Below, piece by piece: positions 8,763 to 17,388 of a DNA stretch of 64,000 bases. A model generated the notes under the pieces. The model saw nothing but the letters and a program-made list of their open reading frames with translations. It did not search any database and had not been told where the DNA came from. Location: NCBI GenBank assembly GCA_035192965.1, contig CP136571.1:2128501-2192500 (forward strand), given 5' to 3'. Source of the stretch: Fuscovulum sp. GTDB lineage: Bacteria > Pseudomonadota > Alphaproteobacteria > Rhodobacterales > Rhodobacteraceae. How positions within the stretch are numbered: position 1 is the first letter of the stretch; each line of letters begins with the position of its first letter. Made by a program: the position numbers and the translations under genes.

Positions 8763-10658
8763 TCACGGACTGTCACCTTGGACTTTCCCTGCGGGCGTTC
8801 GCCCGTATCCCCGCGTAAGGACGGGATCAAAGCCGAATTGCGGGCCATGCCACCCTGCCTGATGCAGGGCGGATTCGATTTGCGCCAGATCCGGGTGCCA
8901 TTTTTCGATCCAGCGTCCTGTCAGGAATATCTGTTCCGGCATCGGGTTCAGCAAAGGCAGTGCATCAATCAGCGCGTTAGGTGTCACGGCGGGGTGGGCA
9001 AGGATAAGCGCGTTGGGCACAACGCTGGCGATAAGATCGCGGATCGCCGTCACCGGATCGTCTTGAAGGCTTGTGTCAAGCAGGCGGAAGCGGTCTGAAA
9101 ACTCTCGCCCGTTATGGGCGCAAAGCCGCGTCAGAACCTGGCGCAGGCCGGGGTCATCCTCCACCATGGCAAGCGTCAGATCGGGCCTCACCCGCGCCAG
9201 ATGCGCCGACAGGAACCCGCAAGCTGCCCCCAGATCCAGAACCGTAGCCCCCTTTGGCAGGACCGAAGGCATCCGTCGCGCGATGCCGCGTTCGAACTTG
9301 CCGACTTCGATCACCGCAAGCGCAGAGGGTGAAAACACCCTTGGGTCAAGCGGCACCTCGACTGTGTGGTTCTGCCGCCAGTCCAGCGCAACCTCTGCCG
9401 TCACATCAATCCGGCCCGAGACATAGCTGCCCATCGGGGTGACAACGGGCTTTGGTTCGGCAGGTGCGGATTTGCGGTCTTCGCGCGCCTTGGCGTTGCG
9501 TCGCTTTTCCACATCGGACATCAGCGCCGCGATCTTTTCCTTGTCGCGGGCCTGGGGCGGTTTTGCGGTGATCTGGGTGATCGGCACGGCTGATGCCTTG
9601 GCCAGATCGGCCACAAGTTGATGATAGGCCTCGGTCTGCCGCAATTCGGCTAGTCGCGCCTCGGCCCGGTCGACGGCAGCATGATGCAGCTGGTTCAGCA
9701 CCGGGTCTTGCAGCAGTTGCGCCATGATCGCGTTGCGCTGGTCGCTATAGCGCAACATCGTGTCATCGTGCACCTCGTTGCGGTCTTGCAGCGACCAGTA
9801 GTCGGAATTGTACTTGTCTTTCTTGTTGTTGACGTTGCCGCGCATCTTGCGGATCGCATAGCTGTCGACCGACTTCACCGCGTAATGGTTCAATTGCACC
9901 CAGTCATAGCCGACCGTTCGCGTGATGGACCGCCAGCCGCGAAACTTGAAGTAATCCTCCATCTCGCGGCCCGACCCGTTCAGCCATTTCACCGTATCGG
10001 GGAAGGGCGTGTCGATATGGCGGTTCTTCATCTTGGGCCGATGGATGCCCAGTTTCCAGTAGTCGGGATCAAAGCAGAACAGTGTCTTGACGCCCCAGCC
10101 CTTGTTCCACATCGGGGGCGCGGCATAGAGATACTGCTCAGTCACTGGCGCCCGCGACCAATCCACCACACCACCCGATCCGAAGATGCGCCATGTCACA
10201 ACGATGCCATTTGCATCCTGCGCCCTCGCGGCAGTAATCAGATCGTCCAGCGTGCCATCGCCATAGCGGATGGACAGAAATTCATCGGCATCAAACACCA
10301 TCACCCAATCGGATTTGCACACGACTGGTTCGTCCTGCGCATGGTTCAGCGCGCTGGGCTGTGGGCGCAGACCTTCGGGGATGACATTTCGGCGATGATG
10401 GGCAAGGCCAAGCTCTTCGAGCCGGATCAGCATGTCATCGGTGCCGTCGGAACAGTCATTGGTATAAACAACCAGATCGGTGAATCCGATGGCCAGATGA
10501 TGCGCGATCCATTCGATCACGAAGGGGCCTTCATCCTTCATCATCGAAACTGCGGTGACCTGCCCATGCGGGCTGGCATGGCGTTTCAGGCCAAAGGGCA
10601 CGCTGCCCCACAGGTCGGATGCCCCGCGCGGCTTCTTTGCCTTGCGCTCCGCCTTCAT
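8763..10658 (-). CDS. Fusion: GT2-like glycosyltransferase plus SAM methyltransferase
   Basis: A 631-residue fusion. Residues about 30-330 are a GT2/GT92-like transferase: MMKDEGPFVIEW, DADEF near 123, TWRIFG, GIHRPK and LNHYAVKS. A charged linker follows at about 380-410. Residues about 440-610 hold a Rossmann methyltransferase with VLDLGAACGF near 470 and an acidic MVEDD about 25 residues later. One polypeptide could thus add and methylate a sugar. The start MKAERKAKK was chosen because AAGG lies about 9 nt upstream; the frame extends 20 residues further without similarity. It is the first gene of the leftward unit. Confidence 0.8.
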   Translation of the reverse strand: MKAERKAKKPRGASDLWGSVPFGLKRHASPHGQVTAVSMMKDEGPFVIEWIAHHLAIGFTDLVVYTNDCSDGTDDMLIRLEELGLAHHRRNVIPEGLRPQPSALNHAQDEPVVCKSDWVMVFDADEFLSIRYGDGTLDDLITAARAQDANGIVVTWRIFGSGGVVDWSRAPVTEQYLYAAPPMWNKGWGVKTLFCFDPDYWKLGIHRPKMKNRHIDTPFPDTVKWLNGSGREMEDYFKFRGWRSITRTVGYDWVQLNHYAVKSVDSYAIRKMRGNVNNKKDKYNSDYWSLQDRNEVHDDTMLRYSDQRNAIMAQLLQDPVLNQLHHAAVDRAEARLAELRQTEAYHQLVADLAKASAVPITQITAKPPQARDKEKIAALMSDVEKRRNAKAREDRKSAPAEPKPVVTPMGSYVSGRIDVTAEVALDWRQNHTVEVPLDPRVFSPSALAVIEVGKFERGIARRMPSVLPKGATVLDLGAACGFLSAHLARVRPDLTLAMVEDDPGLRQVLTRLCAHNGREFSDRFRLLDTSLQDDPVTAIRDLIASVVPNALILAHPAVTPNALIDALPLLNPMPEQIFLTGRWIEKWHPDLAQIESALHQAGWHGPQFGFDPVLTRGYGRTPAGKVQGDSP

Positions 10659-10802
10659 GTTCGACCCTTGCACCGTTTCACCGTCTCCGTGATGCCCTGT
10701 TGCCGCAGGCGGCGTCAAGCATCCTGCGCAACCCCTTGCCAGGCTGGACCGGGCGGATGTGGCACCCTAGCATGCGCGGGTTAACGAGTTTCGGGGGCGG
10801 GG

Positions 10803-11603
10803 ATGCCATCACAGATGAACAAGAACGTGCAACGCCGCATCAACGAATTGATGTCGGGCGAGCCGACGCCGCAGCGGCTGAATATGGCGTTGCGCCACCT
10901 GGCGAAATGGCGGGCGCATGTGCTTGAAAACGCGCTGGTGGAACGATCTGGGGAACGCGTGCTGTCCGGGCCATTCCGCGGTATGGTCTATCCGACGCGC
11001 ACCTCTGAAGGATCGCGGAATCCGCGCCTGATCGGCTGTTATGAAGCAAGCCTCGCGCCTGTGATCGAGGATATCATCGCCGCTGGCTATGACACGGTGG
11101 TCGATATTGGTGCGGCAGAGGGCTATTATGCCATTGGCCTTGCCTTGCGGATGCCGCAGGCGCGGGTCATCGCCCGCGACACGGATGAAAACGCCCATGC
11201 CGCCTGTACTCAGATTGCCGAAGCGAATGGGGTTTCCGCGCGTATCGAGATCGGCGGTGCGGTCGGGCATGGCGATTTTGCCGTTCTGATCCATGGTCGT
11301 ACCGTGATCATCTGCGATATCGAGGGTGCCGAAGACGTCTTGCTTGATCCGGTGGCTGCCCCGGCCCTGCGCGGCGTTGATATACTGGTCGAAGTGCACG
11401 AAGGGATGAAGGCCGGGCGCCTTGATTTGCTGACCAAACGGTTCGGCCCCAGCCATGACATCCGCCGAATCGAACGGCATCTGGATGACAGCGGCCTGCC
11501 GGGGTGGACCGATGATCTGGGCGATCTGGACCGGCTTTTGCTTTTGTGGGAATGGCGGTCCACGCCGACACCCTGGCTCTGGATGCGCCAGAGGGCGGTG
11601 TGA
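10803..11603 (+). CDS. SAM-dependent methyltransferase (FkbM-like)
   Basis: A 266-residue protein with motif I VVDIGAAEGYYAIG near residue 100, an acidic residue after motif II, and ICDIEGAED near 172. The last resembles the DVEG motif of FkbM enzymes, with Ile in place of Val. It ends in a Trp-rich tail. It is divergent from the 631-residue fusion across about 144 bp, and its stop shares a base with the next gene's ATG (TGATG). Sugar methylation is likely from context. A second in-frame ATG at 10815 is an equally possible start. Confidence 0.72.
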   Translation: MPSQMNKNVQRRINELMSGEPTPQRLNMALRHLAKWRAHVLENALVERSGERVLSGPFRGMVYPTRTSEGSRNPRLIGCYEASLAPVIEDIIAAGYDTVVDIGAAEGYYAIGLALRMPQARVIARDTDENAHAACTQIAEANGVSARIEIGGAVGHGDFAVLIHGRTVIICDIEGAEDVLLDPVAAPALRGVDILVEVHEGMKAGRLDLLTKRFGPSHDIRRIERHLDDSGLPGWTDDLGDLDRLLLLWEWRSTPTPWLWMRQRAV

Positions 11604-13261
11604 TGCGCCCCCCGTCGCGCAATGCTGCGATCTGGTTCGCACCGGATGGGTTTGATCCGGAAAAAGGTGTGAACGGGCGCCGGATGGCGGGTGACAGTTT
11701 TCTGCGCGGCTGGTTTCGCCATGCTGCGGTGGAAGAGTGGCTTGCCATTACCCACGGACCAAACGACGCGCAGCTGTTCCGCACCCTTTCCGAGGCGCGC
11801 CGTCCCGGCGAGCGCGTGCGGGTGGAGCGGCTGGAAAACGCCCGGGCCATCGCCCCGGTCGGCACGATGTACATTTCCGGTCCGAACTTTGCGACGGAAA
11901 CCTGGCGGCGCAGCCTTTGGGGCGACACGGCCTATTCGATTTGCGGGATCACGCATACGATTTCGACCAAGGCCGTGATGGAAGGGGCTTGGCACCTGCG
12001 GGCATCGCCTCAGGCCGAATGGGATGCGGTGATCTGCACCTCGCGGGCCGTGAAGGCAGCGGTCAGCTTGCAACTGGAGTTGATCGACGATTTTCTGCTT
12101 CACCGTTTCGGGGGGCAGGTGCCGCCACGCCCACAGCTTCCGGTCATTCCGCTGGGTGTGGATTGCGATGAATTCCGGCCTGATCCGGCGGCGGGCATTG
12201 CCCTGCGGGCAGAGCTTGGGATTGCCGCAGAGGACAGTGTCGCGCTTGTTGTGGCACGCCTGAGCCCACATGAAAAGTTCGATCCCTTGCCCGTCTATCT
12301 GGCCTTGCAACGGGCGCAGGCGGGAACAGGGCGGCGTTTGCATCTGATCCTTTACGGCAATTTCCCCGACAGCTATTCGCAGCGCATCTTTCTGGCCCCC
12401 GCCCGCGAGTTGATGCCTGACGTCACTTTGCATCATCTTCCGCACGAAGGCGCGGCGCGGCGGCTCGCGGTACTTTCCGCAGCCGAGATGTTCCTGTTCC
12501 TGATCGACAACTTGCAGGAAAGCTTTGGCATTGCCCCGGTCGAGGCGATGGCCGCAGGCCTGCCGGTGGTGGCGTCAGACTGGGACGGTATCCGCGATAC
12601 GGTGGATGGCGGGGCCGGCTTCCGCGTCGCGACAACCGGCGCAAGGCCAGAACATGTCACAGCCACCGGGTTGCGCTATCATGGGGGAACGGACAATTAC
12701 ATCCAATATCTCAGCCAGTTATCCGCCGTCACGCAGATTGATGTAGGGCAGATGGCCGAAGCGGTGCGCAGGCTGATGCTGGATGGTGATCTGCGTGCCC
12801 GCATGGGCGCGGCGGGGCAGGCACGGGCGCGGGCGATGTTTGACTGGCAGGTGGTGATCCCCGCGATGCAGGATCTGTTCGCCGAACTTGATTCCATCCG
12901 TCGCAGGGCCGATCCGGCGAAGTATCCGCCCATTCCGGCTGCTGCCCTGCCGGTCGCCCCGTCCCCGATGGACTATTTCGCCGCCTTTCCGACGAAACGT
13001 CTTCCCAAGGCGCGGCAGTTTCGATGGTCGGGCACCACGACGGTGCCAGTCACGCGAATGCTTGCCTTGCGCGATTATCCGGTGACAAAGCGGATATTCG
13101 AAACGCCGGAAGATGTGGCCCGCGTGGCCGACGCGCTCGCTGCGCGCGGAGGCGCAACTGCAGCGGAGATTGCGGCGGAATTGAACACTTCACCGCTGAA
13201 GGTGGAGCGTTGCCTTCTCTGGCTCATGAAGTACGACTATGCCGAGGGAGAAACTTCATGA
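11603..13261 (+). CDS. GT4-family glycosyltransferase with C-terminal helix-turn-helix-like tail
   Basis: A 552-residue transferase of the GT-B fold. VVARLSPHEKFDPL near 215 and ESFGIAPVEAMAAGLPVV starting near 305 carry the E-x7-E signature of GT4 enzymes. The C-terminal 50 residues (ATAAEIAAELNTSPLKVERC) look like a winged-helix or HTH unit, which is unusual on a glycosyltransferase and may be a protein-interaction module. The start is coupled to the upstream methyltransferase (TGATG) and its end overlaps the SDR (ATGA), so the three genes are made together. Confidence 0.85.
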   Translation: MRPPSRNAAIWFAPDGFDPEKGVNGRRMAGDSFLRGWFRHAAVEEWLAITHGPNDAQLFRTLSEARRPGERVRVERLENARAIAPVGTMYISGPNFATETWRRSLWGDTAYSICGITHTISTKAVMEGAWHLRASPQAEWDAVICTSRAVKAAVSLQLELIDDFLLHRFGGQVPPRPQLPVIPLGVDCDEFRPDPAAGIALRAELGIAAEDSVALVVARLSPHEKFDPLPVYLALQRAQAGTGRRLHLILYGNFPDSYSQRIFLAPARELMPDVTLHHLPHEGAARRLAVLSAAEMFLFLIDNLQESFGIAPVEAMAAGLPVVASDWDGIRDTVDGGAGFRVATTGARPEHVTATGLRYHGGTDNYIQYLSQLSAVTQIDVGQMAEAVRRLMLDGDLRARMGAAGQARARAMFDWQVVIPAMQDLFAELDSIRRRADPAKYPPIPAAALPVAPSPMDYFAAFPTKRLPKARQFRWSGTTTVPVTRMLALRDYPVTKRIFETPEDVARVADALAARGGATAAEIAAELNTSPLKVERCLLWLMKYDYAEGETS

Positions 13262-13992
13262 CCCAGACAATCCTGATCACCGGCGCAGGCAGCGGCATCG
13301 GTCGCGCCACTGCACGCGCTTTCATGGCGGCGGGCTGGCGCGTGGCGCTGATGGGCCGCAGGCAGGCGGCCCTGGAAGAAACGGCGGATGGCGCTGACGC
13401 GCTGATCCTGCCCGCCGATGTAGGCGTGCCGCATGAGGTGGATCAGGCTTTTGCCCGCATCGCAGCGGAATGGGGGCGGCTGGATGTGCTGTTCAACAAT
13501 GCAGGCATTTCCGCCAAGGCCGCGCCGATCGATGAAATCCCGGTCGAGGATTGGCTGCGGCTGTGCCAGGTCAACATCACGGGCATGTTTCTGTGTGCGC
13601 GGGCGGCCTTTGGCCTGATGCGGCGGCAAACGCCGCAAGGCGGGCGGATCATCAACAATGGATCTATTTCCGCACATGCCCCGCGTCCGGGATCGGCGCC
13701 CTATACCACCTCAAAGCACGCGGTGACCGGGCTGACGAAGACACTTGCGCTGGATGGGCGACGATTTGACATCGCCTGCGGGCAGATCGACATCGGCAAT
13801 GCCCTGACCGAGATGGCCGCAGCCTTTCCAAGCGGTGTGCCACAGGCGGATGGGGCGATCCGGGCGGAGCCGGTCATGGATGTGGCGGATGTTGCCCGGG
13901 CGGTGCTGCACATGGCCAACCTGCCACTTTCGGCCAACATTCCCTTTCTCACGATCATGGCCCGCGACATGCCCTTTATCGGGCGCGGGTGA
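13258..13992 (+). CDS. Short-chain dehydrogenase/reductase
   Basis: A 244-residue classical SDR with TGAGSGIG at residues 8-15, NNAG near 80, a Ser in the SISAHA segment and YTTSK near 149-153 as the catalytic Tyr and Lys. It overlaps the GT4 gene by 4 bp, so it may oxidise or reduce a nucleotide sugar or a glycan building block for the island. The substrate is not predictable from the motifs. Its stop abuts the stop of the convergent ArsR gene with no gap. Confidence 0.85.
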   Translation: MTQTILITGAGSGIGRATARAFMAAGWRVALMGRRQAALEETADGADALILPADVGVPHEVDQAFARIAAEWGRLDVLFNNAGISAKAAPIDEIPVEDWLRLCQVNITGMFLCARAAFGLMRRQTPQGGRIINNGSISAHAPRPGSAPYTTSKHAVTGLTKTLALDGRRFDIACGQIDIGNALTEMAAAFPSGVPQADGAIRAEPVMDVADVARAVLHMANLPLSANIPFLTIMARDMPFIGRG

Positions 13993-14376
13993 TCACCCTT
14001 CGCGGCAGAACATGTCATAGACCAGCGCAATGGTCCGGCTCACTTTGGGGTCCTGGATCGAATAGAAGATGGCTTTGCCTTCGCGCCGGCAATTGACCAG
14101 CCCTTCCAGCCGCAACCGCGCGAGTTGCTGGCTGACTGCGGCCTGACGTGTTTCCAGAAGGCGTTCAAGTTCGGTCACGGATTTTTCGCCCGATGACAGA
14201 TGGCACAGGATCATCAGCCGGCCTTCATGCGACAGCGCCTTGAGAAAGGCCGCCGCAGCCGTCGCGCGCACGGTCATCTCATCGACGGCAAGGTCTGCGC
14301 AGCCCTCATCCTGCCCTTCGACAACCTCCGGATCCACAACTGGCACCTGCATCTGCATGTCCTGCTCCATTTCCAC
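13993..14376 (-). CDS. ArsR-family repressor of the SqrR/BigR persulfide-sensing type
   Basis: A 127-residue winged-helix regulator. The HTH is around residues 75-97 (RQAAVSQQLARLR). Two cysteines sit at the positions used by persulfide sensors: C58 in RLMILCHL and C124 in YDMFC. They are 66 residues apart, the same spacing as C41/C107 of SqrR and C42/C108 of BigR. A third cysteine, C96, precedes the wing. About 17 extra N-terminal residues are present, including a Met/Gln-rich stretch. AGGGGTGGAA precedes the ATG. Regulation of sulfide or sulfur genes is inferred; no target carrying an obvious site was found here. Confidence 0.85.
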   Translation of the reverse strand: MEMEQDMQMQVPVVDPEVVEGQDEGCADLAVDEMTVRATAAAAFLKALSHEGRLMILCHLSSGEKSVTELERLLETRQAAVSQQLARLRLEGLVNCRREGKAIFYSIQDPKVSRTIALVYDMFCREG

Positions 14377-14618
14377 CCCTGCCGTTTATCACAATCCAAC
14401 CCGGCAGGCGATATCGCCGCGCTGCCACAGGTTAACCCGCTGCCAAAGTGAGAGATGTGATCGCAGGCGGCGGATTTAAAGGTTAATTCGGCCCGCCGCA
14501 CCCCGATTTCTGCCGCCAGATGCTGGGAAGGGCAGGCAGCGGGAATGGAATTGCCGCGTCGGTTGGGGGCTGCGCTTGGCAAAGACGTCGGGTTAGTGTG
14601 CGGGGCGACTCAACCGGG

Positions 14619-15581
14619 ATGGATGACATGACGCGACCGCTTTCTGCCTTTACCGCGCCGGGCCGCTTTTGGCGTGGCAACATCCACACCCATTCGACTC
14701 GGTCCGACGGGGTATTGTCGCCCGAAGAGGTGTGTCGCCGCTATCGGGCAGAGGGCTATGATTTCCTCGCCCTGACCGATCATTTCGTGGGGATATGGGG
14801 CTATCCCATCGTGGACACAGTGCCGTTCCGGACCGACGGTTTCACCACCATCCTAGGTGCCGAACTGCATTCAGGTGCGATGGCGAATGGCGAGTTGTGG
14901 CATATCCTTGCCGTTGGTCTTCCTGCTGACTTTGCACCGTCAAACAGCCCGGATTTCGTACCCCGTCCGGATCAGGAAACCGCGGCCGAGATTGCTGCGC
15001 GGGCCGTCGCGGCAGGGGCCTTTGTGGCGATTGCCCATCCGCAATGGTCCGGCCTGAGCCTTGCAGATGCGCGTGGCATCACCGCGGCACATGCGGTTGA
15101 GGTCTACAATCATGGCTGTGCCACGGGCTGTGATCGGCCGGATGGTTTTGCTATCGCCGATTTGTTGCTGACCGAAGGGCGCAAGCTGACGATGATCGCA
15201 ACGGATGACGCGCATTTCTCAGAGCCCGACCATTTCGGTGGCTGGGTCATGGTCAAAGCCGAGGCGAACGAACCCGATGCCCTGCTGGCTGCGTTGAAAC
15301 GGGGGGATTTCTATTCTTCCCAGGGGCCGGAATTGCGCGATGTGCGGATCGAGGGGGATCGGGTTTTGGTGGAAAGCACGGCCGTGTCTTCGGTGATCGT
15401 GCAGGGATGGGGAACCGGGGCCAAGGCGGTGCATGGCCATTCGATGACGCGGGCCGAGGTGCCGTTGGCGCGTCTGCTCAACAGCCCGTGGTTGCGGGTG
15501 ACGGTAATCGATGCGGCGGGCAAGCGGGCCTGGTCGAACCCGTTCTGGCGTGACGTCGAAGGCGGCAATCCGCGGGTCTGA
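14619..15581 (+). CDS. PHP-domain phosphoesterase (CehA/McbA-like)
   Basis: A 320-residue metal-dependent hydrolase. NIHTHSTRSDG near residue 20, LTDHF near 48, AIAHPQW near 140 and ATDDAHF near 195 supply the His/Asp metal ligands of the PHP fold. Proteins of this group act on phosphoesters, and the true substrate is unknown. Two starts, 14619 and 14628, are possible; neither has a strong ribosome site. It is convergent with hutU, and a four-hairpin array fills the space between them. No functional link to its neighbours is evident. Confidence 0.8.
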   Translation: MDDMTRPLSAFTAPGRFWRGNIHTHSTRSDGVLSPEEVCRRYRAEGYDFLALTDHFVGIWGYPIVDTVPFRTDGFTTILGAELHSGAMANGELWHILAVGLPADFAPSNSPDFVPRPDQETAAEIAARAVAAGAFVAIAHPQWSGLSLADARGITAAHAVEVYNHGCATGCDRPDGFAIADLLLTEGRKLTMIATDDAHFSEPDHFGGWVMVKAEANEPDALLAALKRGDFYSSQGPELRDVRIEGDRVLVESTAVSSVIVQGWGTGAKAVHGHSMTRAEVPLARLLNSPWLRVTVIDAAGKRAWSNPFWRDVEGGNPRV

Positions 15582-15585
15582 AGCG

Positions 15586-15687
15586 CAAAATCTTCTGCGA
15601 AGATTTTGTCTTGCGAACTTTCTGCGAAAGTTCGGCGATCCTTCGCAGAAGGATCGCCATCCAAGATTTTTCGTAGAAAAATCTTGG
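15586..15687. repeat. Array A: four tandem perfect hairpins with TTC-N3-GAA apex
   Basis: Four consecutive perfect hairpins fill the gap between two convergent genes. Stems and positions: 10 bp at 15586-15608 (loop TGC), 9 bp at 15614-15634 (TGC), 11 bp at 15634-15658 (GCA), 12 bp at 15661-15687 (GTA). Every stem is capped by YTTC-NNN-GAAR, but the outer stem sequences differ from one another. Bidirectional termination is plausible from location only. Confidence 0.9.
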
Positions 15688-15694
15688 CCTTCGG

Positions 15695-17377
15695 TCAGTT
15701 GCCCAGAATGCCGGGAAGGCGCAGGTCCATCGCGCGGGCGTGGTCAAGCGCGATGTCATACCCCGCATCGGCATGGCGCATCACGCCTGTCGCCGGATCG
15801 TTCCACAGCACGTTATGCAAGCGCCGCGCGGCGTCTTCGGTGCCATCGGCCACGATCACCATGCCCGAGTGTTGTGAGAAGCCCATGCCGACGCCCCCAC
15901 CGTGGTGCAGGCTGACCCAGGTCGCGCCGCTTGCGGTGTTCAAGAGCGCGTTCAAAAGCGGCCAGTCCGATACGGCATCAGACCCATCCTTCATCGCCTC
16001 GGTCTCGCGGTTGGGTGACGCGACAGAGCCCGAATCCAGATGATCGCGTCCGATGACGATGGGGGCTTTCAACTCGCCCGATTTCACCATCTCGTTGAAC
16101 ATCAACCCCGCGCGGTGACGGTCGCCCAGACCGATCCAGCAGATACGGGCAGGCAGGCCCTGAAAGGCGATGCGGTCCTGCGCCATGTCCAGCCAGCGGT
16201 GCAGATGGGCATTGTCGGGGAACAGCTTTTTCATCGCGCGGTCGGTCGCATAGATATCCTCAGGGTCACCCGACAGGGCAACCCAGCGGAAAGGGCCGAT
16301 CCCTTTGCAAAACAGCGGGCGGATATAGGCGGGGACGAAGCCGGGGAAGGCGAAGGCGTTCTCCAGCCCCTCTTCCTGTGCCACCTGCCGGATGTTGTTG
16401 CCGTAATCCAGCGTCGGAACGCCCGCGTTCCAGAAATCCACCATCGCGGCGACGTGGGCGCGCATCGAGGCGCGGGCGGCTTGCTCCACCGTTTTCGGCT
16501 CGGTTTCCTGCTTGGCCCGCCACTCGGCGACGGTCCAGCCAAGGGGGCAATAGCCATGCAGCGGATCATGGGCCGAGGTCTGGTCGGTCACGATGTCGGG
16601 GCGCGGGCCGCCGGCCTGCATTCGGGCGAAAAGCTCGGGGAACACCTCGGCGGCGTTGCCCAGCAGGCCCACGGATTTCGCCTCGCCCTTTGCCGTCCAG
16701 TCGGCAATCATGGCCAGCGCTTCATCCAGCGTGTGTGCTTTGGCATCGACATAACGGGTGCGCAGGCGGAAATCGATGCGGGTTTCATCCACCTCGACCG
16801 CCAGACAGCATGCCCCGGCCATCACGGCGGCAAGGGGCTGCGCACCGCCCATGCCGCCAAGGCCCCCGGTCAGGATCCAGCGGCCCTTAAGATCGCCGCC
16901 GTAATGCTGGCGGCCGGCTTCGGCGAATGTTTCATAGGTGCCCTGAACAATGCCCTGGGTCCCGATATAGATCCAGGAACCGGCCGTCATCTGGCCATAC
17001 ATGGCCAGCCCACGCTTATCCAACTCGTTGAAATGGTCCCATGTCGCCCAATGCGGAACGAGGTTGGAATTGGCGATCAGAACGCGGGGGGCGTCCTTGT
17101 GGGTGCGGAAAACGCCAACCGGTTTGCCTGATTGGACCAACAGCGTTTCATCATCGTTCAGCGTTTTAAGTGTGGCGACGATGCGATCAAAATCCTCCCA
17201 CGTGCGCGCGGCACGTCCGATGCCGCCATAGACCACCAACTCATGCGGGTTCTCTGCAACGTCGGGGTGCAGGTTGTTCATCAGCATCCGCATCGGTGCC
17301 TCGGTCAGCCAGGATTTGGCGGTGATCTCGGTTCCCGTTGCGGGGTAGATGTCGCGAAGATTATGGCGCGTGTTCAT
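15695..17377 (-). CDS. hutU: Urocanate hydratase
   Basis: A 560-residue cytosolic enzyme that converts urocanate to imidazolonepropionate with tightly bound NAD, the second step of histidine breakdown. The NAD-binding [13 protein letters not shown] lies near residue 168 and [13 protein letters not shown] near 275; length and sequence fit the family closely. The start MNTRHNLRD has GAAGGG about 8 nt upstream. It lies 11 nt after hutH and is the last gene of the hutI-hutH-hutU unit. It is presumably controlled from the hutI promoter by HutC. Confidence 0.97.
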   Translation of the reverse strand: MNTRHNLRDIYPATGTEITAKSWLTEAPMRMLMNNLHPDVAENPHELVVYGGIGRAARTWEDFDRIVATLKTLNDDETLLVQSGKPVGVFRTHKDAPRVLIANSNLVPHWATWDHFNELDKRGLAMYGQMTAGSWIYIGTQGIVQGTYETFAEAGRQHYGGDLKGRWILTGGLGGMGGAQPLAAVMAGACCLAVEVDETRIDFRLRTRYVDAKAHTLDEALAMIADWTAKGEAKSVGLLGNAAEVFPELFARMQAGGPRPDIVTDQTSAHDPLHGYCPLGWTVAEWRAKQETEPKTVEQAARASMRAHVAAMVDFWNAGVPTLDYGNNIRQVAQEEGLENAFAFPGFVPAYIRPLFCKGIGPFRWVALSGDPEDIYATDRAMKKLFPDNAHLHRWLDMAQDRIAFQGLPARICWIGLGDRHRAGLMFNEMVKSGELKAPIVIGRDHLDSGSVASPNRETEAMKDGSDAVSDWPLLNALLNTASGATWVSLHHGGGVGMGFSQHSGMVIVADGTEDAARRLHNVLWNDPATGVMRHADAGYDIALDHARAMDLRLPGILGN

Positions 17378-17388
17378 GGGGTTGCCCT

